This document shows positions 24,964 through 31,743 of a DNA stretch of 64,000 nt, in pieces. This DNA comes from Legionella bononiensis (GTDB taxonomy: Bacteria > Pseudomonadota > Gammaproteobacteria > Legionellales > Legionellaceae). The stretch is taken from contig NZ_JADOBG010000002.1 in assembly GCF_016786215.1 (NCBI RefSeq), positions 1 to 64,000 on the forward strand, in the 5' to 3' direction. Position 1 is the first letter of the stretch, and the number at the start of each line of letters is the position of its first letter. The position numbers and the translations under genes are program-made. The notes under the pieces are model-generated. The model was not told the origin of the DNA and did no database searches. It worked only from the letters and a program-made list of their open reading frames with translations.

Positions 24964-25142
24964 AGTTTCTATATCACACAAATAAGTGTTAATTATAATC
25001 AAACCGGTTGCGTGTCACACTAATTTTATTGATTCTCCCCTGGATTTTTTGTCACTCACTGAATGTCATAAATTATGAGATAAACTCAAGCCTGGCATGG
25101 TATCTATTGGATCTCAGTTCGCTTTTGCCCCAGATATGTAAT
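24935..25142. repeat. 25-bp perfect inverted repeats (possible invertible segment)
   Basis: The 25 bases at 24935-24959 (from ATTACATATCTGGGG to GCGAA) recur perfectly, inverted, at 25118-25142. Imperfect matches extend a few bases on both sides (GTTG outside, GAG inside). The 158 bp between them has no gene but has promoter-like AT-rich sequence. A tyrosine recombinase gene ends 146 bp to the right. The geometry matches phase-variable invertible elements or a recombinase attachment site pair. Confidence 0.6.
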
Positions 25143-25193
25143 CCAACTCATATTTGTGATAATTGTCACTATCTCCGGCAGTAAACTAGCTAA

Positions 25194-25264
25194 TAACAGA
25201 TTTCCGCAGCGGTGTTGCGGAAATCTGTTAAAGTAAAATGCGAAACTGTCAGCATTGCTGACAG
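25194..25264. repeat. Two hairpins downstream of the integrase gene
   Basis: TAACAGATTTCCGCA (25194-25208) pairs perfectly with TGCGGAAATCTGTTA (25216-25230) around a 7-nt loop. CTGTCAGC (25246-25253) pairs with GCTGACAG (25257-25264) around ATT. They lie just past the stop of the minus-strand integrase and could terminate it. The first is related in sequence to a hairpin on the other side of the integrase-DUF1016 pair (27744-27775). Confidence 0.65.
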
Positions 25265-25287
25265 AATTATTTTGGTACACCTCCTGA

Positions 25288-26523
25288 TTAATCTTCTTTC
25301 GACATTAGTCTTTTATATTTGGCAGATTGATGTCGTTCAAGGAGATCAATATCATTATATCGATCGGTAATAGCACTGGAACTATGACCAGCATCATCTC
25401 GTACGTGCGCAACAGGCCGCCCACGCATATTAATATCATCGGAAATACCTGTATGGCGCAACCAATGTACTGTTGCTGACTCAAAACTATCAGCCTCTAT
25501 TGAAAAGCCGGTGCTTCTTAAATTTTGTATGGTGTTATCAAAGCAGTCTTGAACCAAGCGACGAATGTGTCTTGAACTAGTCATTGCTCCTTTACCTTTT
25601 TCTTTAGGTAATAGAGGGCTTTGATCATTCATTGAAGGAAGTGGGGTTAACTGCATACTGACACGATATCGCTTGAGTGCTGCAAGCATGTCATCAGGTA
25701 CGGCAATATCTCGCATTTTGTTACCTTTTCCTACCGTCTTAAACCACCAACATCCTTGGCTATCTTGATAAAAATGTCGCATTTCTGGAGTCCAACGATC
25801 ACTGGCACATAGCTCAGAGATACGTAAGTACAATAAATAAAGCGCAGAAATAATAAACAATGTCCGTTCATGTCTATCGGGCGCATTATTTGCCATATTT
25901 TTAACTGTATCAAGACAAGTTCGCCATTGTTTTTCACTCAAGCGCATCACTTGTGCTTGATGTTGAGTTTTTTGGATATACTTGCTTTTTTGTTTGATCA
26001 AAGTAATCGGGTTAATGGATACTTTTTCCTCTAAGGCCAAGTAATTATAAAAACTGCTCAGCACCGTAAAAATTTCACGAATTGCTTTTTGTGATAATTG
26101 ATAGTTTTGCTTATTGGGCCTCAGTCCATTTTTATGATCAATTTTACTTACAGTGGCTACAAATGGGCGCCACTCATGGTTGGGAATGCGTTCGCCGTTA
26201 TGCGTAATGAATCGTGCTACTTTTTTAAATCCAATCCATGATTTTGGTGGATTGAAACAAAATTGCATGTAATTTTCAATGTCTTGCCGTTTCAAATCCA
26301 GTAATGATTTTTTCTCAATTAGCCAGGCCCATTGAATTAATCGTTCTACTTCTCGACGATATGATTCAAATGTGGCATTATTGTTATCATATTGTTTTAA
26401 AAAGTCGAGACAAAAAATTAGGTCATATGGCGCAAAAGATGGTGGCATAAATGCTTGCCAATTTTTTTCTTTAAGCTGTTGGCAAGTGTCTATTAATGGT
26501 TGTGGTATAGGAATACTTGCCAT
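25288..26523 (-). CDS. Tyrosine recombinase/phage-type integrase
   Basis: A 411-residue site-specific recombinase. The N-terminal SAM-like/core-binding region spans about residues 20-190. Catalytic residues: Arg in LRISELCASDRW, Lys-bearing beta hairpin GKGNKMRDI, His-x-x-Arg in HWLRHTG, His in DDAGHSS and nucleophile Tyr in ITDRYND. GTG 26529 or ATG 26523 can start; the ATG is shown. It is followed upstream (23 bp) by a DUF1016 nuclease gene on the same strand, so the two are probably one operon. It may mobilise this accessory region or flip the neighbouring inverted repeats. Confidence 0.92.
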   Translation of the reverse strand: MASIPIPQPLIDTCQQLKEKNWQAFMPPSFAPYDLIFCLDFLKQYDNNNATFESYRREVERLIQWAWLIEKKSLLDLKRQDIENYMQFCFNPPKSWIGFKKVARFITHNGERIPNHEWRPFVATVSKIDHKNGLRPNKQNYQLSQKAIREIFTVLSSFYNYLALEEKVSINPITLIKQKSKYIQKTQHQAQVMRLSEKQWRTCLDTVKNMANNAPDRHERTLFIISALYLLYLRISELCASDRWTPEMRHFYQDSQGCWWFKTVGKGNKMRDIAVPDDMLAALKRYRVSMQLTPLPSMNDQSPLLPKEKGKGAMTSSRHIRRLVQDCFDNTIQNLRSTGFSIEADSFESATVHWLRHTGISDDINMRGRPVAHVRDDAGHSSSAITDRYNDIDLLERHQSAKYKRLMSKED

Positions 26524-26551
26524 GGTCACACTCTAATTTAAAATAAATAGA

Positions 26552-27622
26552 TCATTTGGTCTTATGCGTACTACCATCAATATTATCTTCACTGAATTCT
26601 GCTTCAAGTTCTGCAATGCTTGGCAGGTTTGATTTTAAGTTTTCAGGAATTGCCTTTGTAAGTTGATATTCAGAAACGCCTATTGGTTTTTCTATGCCTT
26701 TTAGAGCATACTCAGCAATGACTTTGCTTCTTGATTTGCAAAGCAATAAACCTATGCTAGGGTTATCGTGTTCCGTTTTAAGATACTGATCAACCAAGTT
26801 GAGATAAAAATTTAATTGTCCAGCATGTTCTGGTTTGAAGCGAACTGCCTTCCATTCTATAACAATAAATGCCCTAAGTTTTAAATGATAAAAGAGCATA
26901 TCTAGGAAATAAGTTTCGCCATCAATTTCCATCGGATATTGACTACCAACAAATGAGAAACCCTTGCCCAGCTCTAATAAAAACTTGGTAATATGTGCAA
27001 TGGAAGCATGCTCAATTTCGCGCTCAAGTGCATCATCATGAAGACCTAAAAAATCAAAATTATATGGACTTTTAAGTACTTCTTGCGCAAGTGATGATTG
27101 TGCCGCTGGTAATCGGTGTATAAAATTAGATGCTTTACTAGAGGATAAAGCTTGAGATTGATATAAATTTTGATTAATATTTTTTTCAAGTGTTGAGCGT
27201 GACCAACCATTTTCAATGGTTTGACTTACATACCAATCACGCATGATAGCATCATTAACTCTTTGTATTAAAACAACAATATGTCCCCAAGGTAAATCCC
27301 GCACAGCTTGTGCGCGAATTTCATTTAAATCAGGATATTCCTCGGCAAGACGTTTCATTCGTCGGATGTTTGCTACTGAATAACCCCGGGTTTCAGGAAA
27401 TAAATTCTGTAGATCTCGAGATAATGTTTCAATAAAGCCCGTTCCCCAAGATTTTTGCTTCTGTTTCTCAATTATTTGTTTGCCAATGTACCAATAGTGG
27501 TTGATAACTTCTTGATTTACGGCCAGTGCTGCACGGAATTGTGAGGATTTTATTTGAGTTTTAAGCGCACTTAAAAATGACTTATAATCATGATCGAGAT
27601 GAAAAGTTATTTCTTTTGACAT
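26552..27622 (-). CDS. DUF1016 / YhcG-type PD-(D/E)XK nuclease
   Basis: A 356-residue protein with the DUF1016 N-terminal domain (VNQEVINHYWYIGKQIIEKQ, GYSVANIRRMKRLAEEYP) and the C-terminal PD-(D/E)XK nuclease domain (DFLGLHDDALEREIEHASI, FVGSQYPMEIDGETYFLDML, FIVIEWKAVRFKPEHAGQLN). The active-site Asp (YFLDML) and Glu-x-Lys (EWK) are present. AAAGGAACC precedes the ATG. Such genes are common next to integrases and restriction systems in mobile elements; the exact role is unknown. Confidence 0.93.
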   Translation of the reverse strand: MSKEITFHLDHDYKSFLSALKTQIKSSQFRAALAVNQEVINHYWYIGKQIIEKQKQKSWGTGFIETLSRDLQNLFPETRGYSVANIRRMKRLAEEYPDLNEIRAQAVRDLPWGHIVVLIQRVNDAIMRDWYVSQTIENGWSRSTLEKNINQNLYQSQALSSSKASNFIHRLPAAQSSLAQEVLKSPYNFDFLGLHDDALEREIEHASIAHITKFLLELGKGFSFVGSQYPMEIDGETYFLDMLFYHLKLRAFIVIEWKAVRFKPEHAGQLNFYLNLVDQYLKTEHDNPSIGLLLCKSRSKVIAEYALKGIEKPIGVSEYQLTKAIPENLKSNLPSIAELEAEFSEDNIDGSTHKTK

Positions 27623-27743
27623 ACTTGGTTCCTTTGTTGGATTGACTAATCGATTTCAATTCAATTTGTCTTCCAAGCACAAAATTTTTGCTCACTGTCC
27701 TGTCGTGAGCGAAAATTATACGACTACGATAACTTAATTTCAA

Positions 27744-27851
27744 AAACTTTCTGCAACGGGCGTTGCAAAAAGTTTAATTGCCAAATTAGATATCAATAAT
27801 ACTTAATTTTCAAATAATTGCAAACAGTCCAATAGTATAAACTATTGGACT
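27744..27851. repeat. Two hairpins upstream of the DUF1016 gene
   Basis: AAACTTTCTGCAACG (27744-27758) pairs with CGTTGCAAAAAGTTT (27761-27775), one mismatch. Its core TTTCTGCAACGG...TTGC resembles TTTCCGCAGCGG...TTGC of the hairpin at 25194. AGTCCAATAGT (27826-27836) pairs perfectly with ACTATTGGACT (27841-27851) around ATAA. The region 27.62-27.92 kb has no gene. Confidence 0.6.
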
Positions 27852-27924
27852 TATAAAAACTATCGATGCTGTTTTTGTATAGATCCCATTACCCCCAATT
27901 AAACTTTTGTGAGAATACTCTAAT

Positions 27925-28027
27925 TGGCGTAGCGCTCCAGAACTTGCGCCCTGATGCAAAAATTTAAAATATCAGACTGGGAAGTCTCCAATAACATCAT
28001 TATATTTATCTTGTGCATCAGCTAAGC
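27925..28027 (-). repeat. Left copy of 102-bp recombinase-3'-end repeat
   Basis: This segment reappears inverted at 47005-47106 with only scattered substitutions and a 1-2 bp indel. It covers the last codons of a recombinase gene, its stop and about 47 bp of conserved trailer (GCATCAGGGCGCAAGTTC, then GGAGCGCTA). The pairing brackets 19 kb that includes all the metal genes. Confidence 0.75.
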
Positions 28028-28158
28028 TTAATTTTGAATAAATTTCTAACGAATCTCTTTTCGCATGTTCGGAGTAAGGTTGGATAAAAGCATCATCAAT
28101 ATTTTTTTTTCTTAAGCCAAGTAAACAAAAAGTGTCTTAATTTATGTAATTTTAACGG
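27972..28158 (-). pseudogene. C-terminal remnant of a tyrosine recombinase
   Basis: On the minus strand the frame from about 28158 to the stop at 27972-27974 reads HKLRHFLFTWLKKKNIDDAF, then IQPYSEHAKRDSLEIYSKLS, then LADAQDKYNDVIGDFPV. HKLRH supplies the H-x-x-R box and SLEIYSKL the nucleophilic Tyr context. Only about 60 C-terminal residues remain; upstream is unrelated AT-rich DNA. It is a relic of an integrative element distinct from the intact integrase at 25288. Confidence 0.75.
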
Positions 28159-28159
28159 C

Positions 28160-28606
28160 TACCCAATTATATTGTTGTTTGTCATATACTTATCAAGATT
28201 AGATAAAAGTAGATAAAAAATAAAAAGCAGGATTGAAGTGTATGTACGTTAATTGGATCAAATAGATCATTAAACATACATGGTCGATTGAAACGAACGC
28301 CAAGGTATATCAGTATTTAATTTGAGAAATATCTTACAAAAAAATAAGCAAACAAATCAATTTATTTTATTAATATAAAGCTACAATGTAATTGTTTGGC
28401 GCAGCTGGATTGTTGACAGGATGTTGAAACACTAGCGAGATCAAGGATGATCTCAATTCAATGGCAATCACAGCTGCGCACAGGCACAACTATGACTTCT
28501 ATGTATACAGGACGTCCCTTGGTTAGCTCACTACAGAATTTAATTCCACGCACAACAAAAAAGACCCAGAATTCAGCTTAACTTTTAATAATGAGATTAC
28601 AGCTCT
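28160..28606. other. Gene-free stretch with a nested stem-loop
   Basis: No gene seen. The notable content is a nested structure: GCGCAGCTGGATTG (28399-28412) pairs with CAATCACAGCTGCGC (28465-28479; one bulged A) and encloses GAGATC (28437-28442) pairing with GATCTC (28449-28454). It could be a small structured RNA, a cruciform or a recombination site; nothing identifies which. Confidence 0.45.
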
Positions 28607-28987
28607 TTACCCAACTAACTCTTTAGCCCTATCCCAAATATGCATCAACTCATTAAGGGATAGACCCTCAAGGTTAATCAATTCACGTTCCTCAGCAATC
28701 AGTTTAACCGCTCGTAATCGTCTTTCAAATTTAGTCAGCGTTTGTCCAAGTGTTACTCTTGGGCTTAACTTACAAAAAATACACAGCGAAAACACTGCGT
28801 GGAGTAAATCACCAATCTCTTCTTGCAAAGCAGTTTGATTTTCTTTAGAACTATCATGATTCAAGTGCTCCTTGATTTCATCACACTCACTGTGAATTTG
28901 ATTCATGATTTGGTCTGCACTTTGCCACTTGAACCCAAATTGGGAGGCTTCTTCTTCCAGAGCGCTAATTTTATCTAAAAGTTCCAT
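28607..28987 (-). CDS. MazG-like nucleotide pyrophosphohydrolase
   Basis: A 126-residue protein (141 if the in-frame ATG at 29032 is used; AGG lies 8 bases before ATG 28987). MazG-type helical NTP pyrophosphohydrolase motifs: EEEASQFGFKW, the ExxE pair in HSECDEIKEHL and EEIGDLLHAVF, and the closing block KFERRLRAVKLIAEE seen in MazG C-terminal domains. It probably hydrolyses non-canonical or damaged NTPs. It lies 61 bp downstream of yafQ-type toxin on the same strand, so it may be read from the toxin-antitoxin promoter. Confidence 0.8.
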   Translation of the reverse strand: MELLDKISALEEEASQFGFKWQSADQIMNQIHSECDEIKEHLNHDSSKENQTALQEEIGDLLHAVFSLCIFCKLSPRVTLGQTLTKFERRLRAVKLIAEERELINLEGLSLNELMHIWDRAKELVG

Positions 28988-29048
28988 GTTCAACCTAAAA
29001 GAGATTTGACTAATATTCTTAGAAGTACGCATTAGAATGATGCCATAC

Positions 29049-29303
29049 TTACTTAAACAAATCAGAATGAGATCCTGTTCTTGATAATCTTAACAACTGC
29101 ACACAATCATCTTTAATGATTTTATAAATTAAAAGCCAATCAGGGGTTATATGACACTCACGATAACCATGCCAATCTCCTGAAAGATTATGATCTTTAT
29201 GCTTGGGATCTAAAATAGAATCTAAAAGATCTTTATTTTTCCTCTGCTTTACTATCTTTTTAAGATCACGCTTAAATTGAGTAGCCAGTTCTAATTCAAG
29301 CAT
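29049..29303 (-). CDS. yafQ: YafQ-family mRNA interferase toxin
   Basis: An 84-residue RelE-superfamily toxin. Catalytic features of YafQ are all visible: His in DWHGYRECHI, Asp-Trp in TPDWLLIY, and the terminal SHSDLF with its His and Phe. In E. coli YafQ cuts mRNA at in-frame AAA codons on the ribosome. It overlaps the antitoxin gene by 8 bp. The toxin should be intact and active if freed. Confidence 0.92.
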   Translation of the reverse strand: MLELELATQFKRDLKKIVKQRKNKDLLDSILDPKHKDHNLSGDWHGYRECHITPDWLLIYKIIKDDCVQLLRLSRTGSHSDLFK

Positions 29304-29556
29304 TATCTATAGAATTCCAAACATCCTTCATTGTTTTAAATCGTTCGCCCTTACCTGACTCAAGCTCTTCAATTGCATCAAGCGTCTTTTTGTTCGGTAT
29401 TTTTACATCAAATGGAAGACCATTTTGAAGACATACTTGACTATAGAAAAGCCGAATAGCCTCAGCAGCAGATAAACCTACTTTATGTAATATCTCTTCC
29501 GCCTGTATTTTAAGAGCAGGCTCAATACGAGCATTAATTGTCGCCGCCTTATTCAT
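29296..29556 (-). CDS. dinJ: DinJ/RelB-family antitoxin
   Basis: An 86-residue ribbon-helix-helix antitoxin: strand AATINARIEPALKIQ, then helices EEILHKVGLSAAEAIRLFY and a C-terminal toxin-wrapping segment rich in Glu and Lys. ATG 29556 is chosen because TTGGAGTG lies 5-8 bases upstream; the in-frame start at 29631 is ignored. It precedes and overlaps yafQ, the standard dinJ-yafQ order. It presumably autorepresses the operon. Confidence 0.92.
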   Translation of the reverse strand: MNKAATINARIEPALKIQAEEILHKVGLSAAEAIRLFYSQVCLQNGLPFDVKIPNKKTLDAIEELESGKGERFKTMKDVWNSIDNA

Positions 29557-29923
29557 GATATTCACTCCAATACTTTTCATAATTAAATTGTATAACAAAT
29601 GCGTTACATTTTCAATGTTTGTTTTACACAAAGAGGCGTCTAATTACCGATAATCAAGTTGGCCTATGGCTCCTCATAAAAACATCGATTCTGGCCCCAC
29701 TTTAATCTCGCTCCTTTAAGTATCCCTCTGTAGTAATAACAATAAAATAACGTATATTTTATAATTACGTGAAATACATCATGAAATAATTAGGATAGAA
29801 GTCGCAAATAAGTATGCCCATTATTTTGAGACAGATTTGAAGCCGTAACCTAAACACAGTGTGATTAAGTCAAGACCCGGTTGCTCGACTTTAACTACTC
29901 GTAAAAAAAGATTGTACCTGACA

Positions 29924-29951
29924 TTGAAATATTAGAATTTTCTAATATAAT
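29924..29951 (+). promoter_or_regulatory. arsR promoter and operator 1
   Basis: TTGAAA (29924-29929), 16 bp, then TATAAT (29946-29951). The inverted repeat ATATTAGAA-TT-TTCTAATAT (29929-29948) covers spacer and -10, so a bound repressor would block polymerase. The ATG follows the -10 by only 6 bases, so the transcript would be leaderless or nearly so. Confidence 0.8.
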
Positions 29952-29957
29952 GACCCT

Positions 29958-30272
29958 ATGAATACATTAATAAACACTAGCCTTGAAGTGATGAAAAATA
30001 ATGCTTCTAAGGCTGAACAATTACTTAAACTTTTAGCCAATTCCAAAAGGCTTCTCATTCTATGCTATCTCCTCAAACAAGAATGCACGGTTGGCGAACT
30101 AGAACCCCTTGTCGGTTTGTCTCAATCTGCGCTTTCACAGCATTTAGCTAAAATGAGGCGCGAAGGTGTACTTTCGGTAAGAAAAGAAGGGACTCGAGTT
30201 TATTATTTTATTAGCAAACCCGAAGTGGAAGCTGTTTTATCAACGCTTTATTTAATTTATTGCAAAGAATAA
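29958..30272 (+). CDS. ArsR-family repressor, BigR/SqrR-like
   Basis: A 104-residue winged-helix dimeric repressor: recognition helix LSQSALSQHLAKMRREGVLS and wing VRKEGTRVYYF. It follows the sulfide/persulfide-sensing BigR/SqrR subgroup rather than the metal-binding ones: one Cys in the helix before VGELE (LLILCYLL) and one at the C-terminal end (IYCKE), the two positions that form the disulfide or polysulfide bridge in that group. No SmtB-type metal ligands are seen. The operator ATTAGA-N4-TCTAAT lies over its own promoter and again before the next gene, so it should control the efflux operon downstream. Confidence 0.85.
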   Translation: MNTLINTSLEVMKNNASKAEQLLKLLANSKRLLILCYLLKQECTVGELEPLVGLSQSALSQHLAKMRREGVLSVRKEGTRVYYFISKPEVEAVLSTLYLIYCKE

Positions 30273-30285
30273 AAATCGCTCCATT

Positions 30286-30303
30286 CATTAGAATACTCTA
30301 ATG
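30286..30303 (+). promoter_or_regulatory. Operator 2 upstream of the TolC-family gene
   Basis: CATTAGAATACTCTAATG repeats the ATTAGA-N4-TCTAAT operator of the arsR promoter. It lies 18 bp before the TolC-family start, so the repressor could control the efflux genes independently or by roadblock. Confidence 0.7.
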
Positions 30304-30320
30304 TTTTAAGGATTTCTGTC

Positions 30321-31721
30321 ATGTTATTAAGTAGTATTACCCCAAGAAAACACAGTGCTTTTATTATTGTAATAAGTGCACTGTCGACTTCTCTTTGCGC
30401 AGGCTCGGTACCCATCTCATATTCTAAAGCGATTCAGCTTGCGCTCGCTAATAACCCTAAAATCCATGCGGCAAACGCTTCAATAGAAGCAGCGGTCGGG
30501 GCCTCAAAGCAAGCAAAAAGTATGAGTTGGCCACAATTAGACCTTGAGGTAAGCGGAGCAAGGACTGATAATCCGATGTCGGTATTTGGTTATAAACTAA
30601 GTCAAGGGAATGCCAGTTTTGCTGATTTTGGCGCCAATCAATATACTGGACTAAATACCTTATATACCAAGCCTCAAGCATTAAACCACCCAGGATATTA
30701 TAGTAATCTGGATACTGCGTTTAAACTAAGCGTTCCTATTTATACTGGAGGAAGAATAAAAGCGCAGCAAGCACAGACGCGTGCTTTAGTTGCATCCGCA
30801 CAACGTGGCAATCAACAAGCTCAAAATCAACTGGCGTATGAAGTCTATGTGTCCTATGAGCGTTTTTTAACAGCCAAGGAACTGGTAGGCATCGCTGAAA
30901 GACAGGTTGCTCGAGCAAAGGTGTTTCTGTCAACAACCAAGGACCTAAAAAAGCAATCTATTACCCTAAATAGCGATGTATTAATGGCAGAGGCTTACTT
31001 AAACAGCTCTCTTCTTGGTTTATCTAATGCAAGAATTCAAACAGAAGATGAACTTGATGGCTTTAGAACGTTGCTTGGTAGTCCCGAAAGCACCTTTATA
31101 CCAAGTCGGCACACAACCTTGAGTGCAAAGACAAAACTCAACTTTTTATTGATGACACGAGCAATCAATGATAATCCATCAATTAAAACCCTTCATGCAC
31201 GTCTTCAAGCAGAAAAAGCGGTAATTGCTGCCTCTTTGGCACTCTATAAGCCCCAAGTGTCGATGCAATTAAGACATGATTGGAATGGCAATACCATAGG
31301 TTCAGGCCTTCCGTCAGATACGATTGCGCTAGGTGCTAACTGGACTTTATTTAGTGCGGGCGAGCGCGCTGGCGCTGTCCAGGTAGCAAGTGCAAATGCA
31401 AAAAAAATTCAATTTGAGCTTGATGAGCAACGAAATCAGCTGCGATTACAATTAAAGCAAATACGGCGTGCCGAGCAACAAACTCTTTACGAGTTGCAAT
31501 TAAGTCGACAAACAGCAGAGAAAGAAGAGGCAGTAATTCAAAAACTAAAGCAGCGATTTGGTCGTGGGTTGGTTCCTCTAAGTGCTTTATTGGAGAGTCA
31601 GATGAAACTAACGCAGAGTAAAGCACAAGAACTGCAAGCGCTTCATCAATCAAGAGTGCATCAAGCCCATTGGCTGATGCTCAGTAATCAACTAATTTCT
31701 AAAGCGATAAAAAGCGCATAA
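30321..31721 (+). CDS. TolC-family outer membrane efflux channel
   Basis: A 466-residue outer-membrane factor. The signal sequence IVISALSTSLCAGSV is followed by the family start ISYSKAIQLALANNPKIHAA. Two OEP repeats with long coiled-coil helices follow (for example QTRALVASAQRGNQQAQNQL and QLKQIRRAEQQTLYELQLSR). AAGGA lies upstream of the ATG. It ends 22 bp before the RND pump start and together with it forms an operon controlled by the ArsR protein. It supplies the exit duct for the pump. Confidence 0.93.
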   Translation: MLLSSITPRKHSAFIIVISALSTSLCAGSVPISYSKAIQLALANNPKIHAANASIEAAVGASKQAKSMSWPQLDLEVSGARTDNPMSVFGYKLSQGNASFADFGANQYTGLNTLYTKPQALNHPGYYSNLDTAFKLSVPIYTGGRIKAQQAQTRALVASAQRGNQQAQNQLAYEVYVSYERFLTAKELVGIAERQVARAKVFLSTTKDLKKQSITLNSDVLMAEAYLNSSLLGLSNARIQTEDELDGFRTLLGSPESTFIPSRHTTLSAKTKLNFLLMTRAINDNPSIKTLHARLQAEKAVIAASLALYKPQVSMQLRHDWNGNTIGSGLPSDTIALGANWTLFSAGERAGAVQVASANAKKIQFELDEQRNQLRLQLKQIRRAEQQTLYELQLSRQTAEKEEAVIQKLKQRFGRGLVPLSALLESQMKLTQSKAQELQALHQSRVHQAHWLMLSNQLISKAIKSA

Positions 31722-31743
31722 ATTGATTGTATACCAGGAGACT

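Noticed and set aside
28399-28479. Integron attC site
   Set aside because: Stem-loop size is suitable, but I could not place the conserved core ends, and no integron-type integrase is present.
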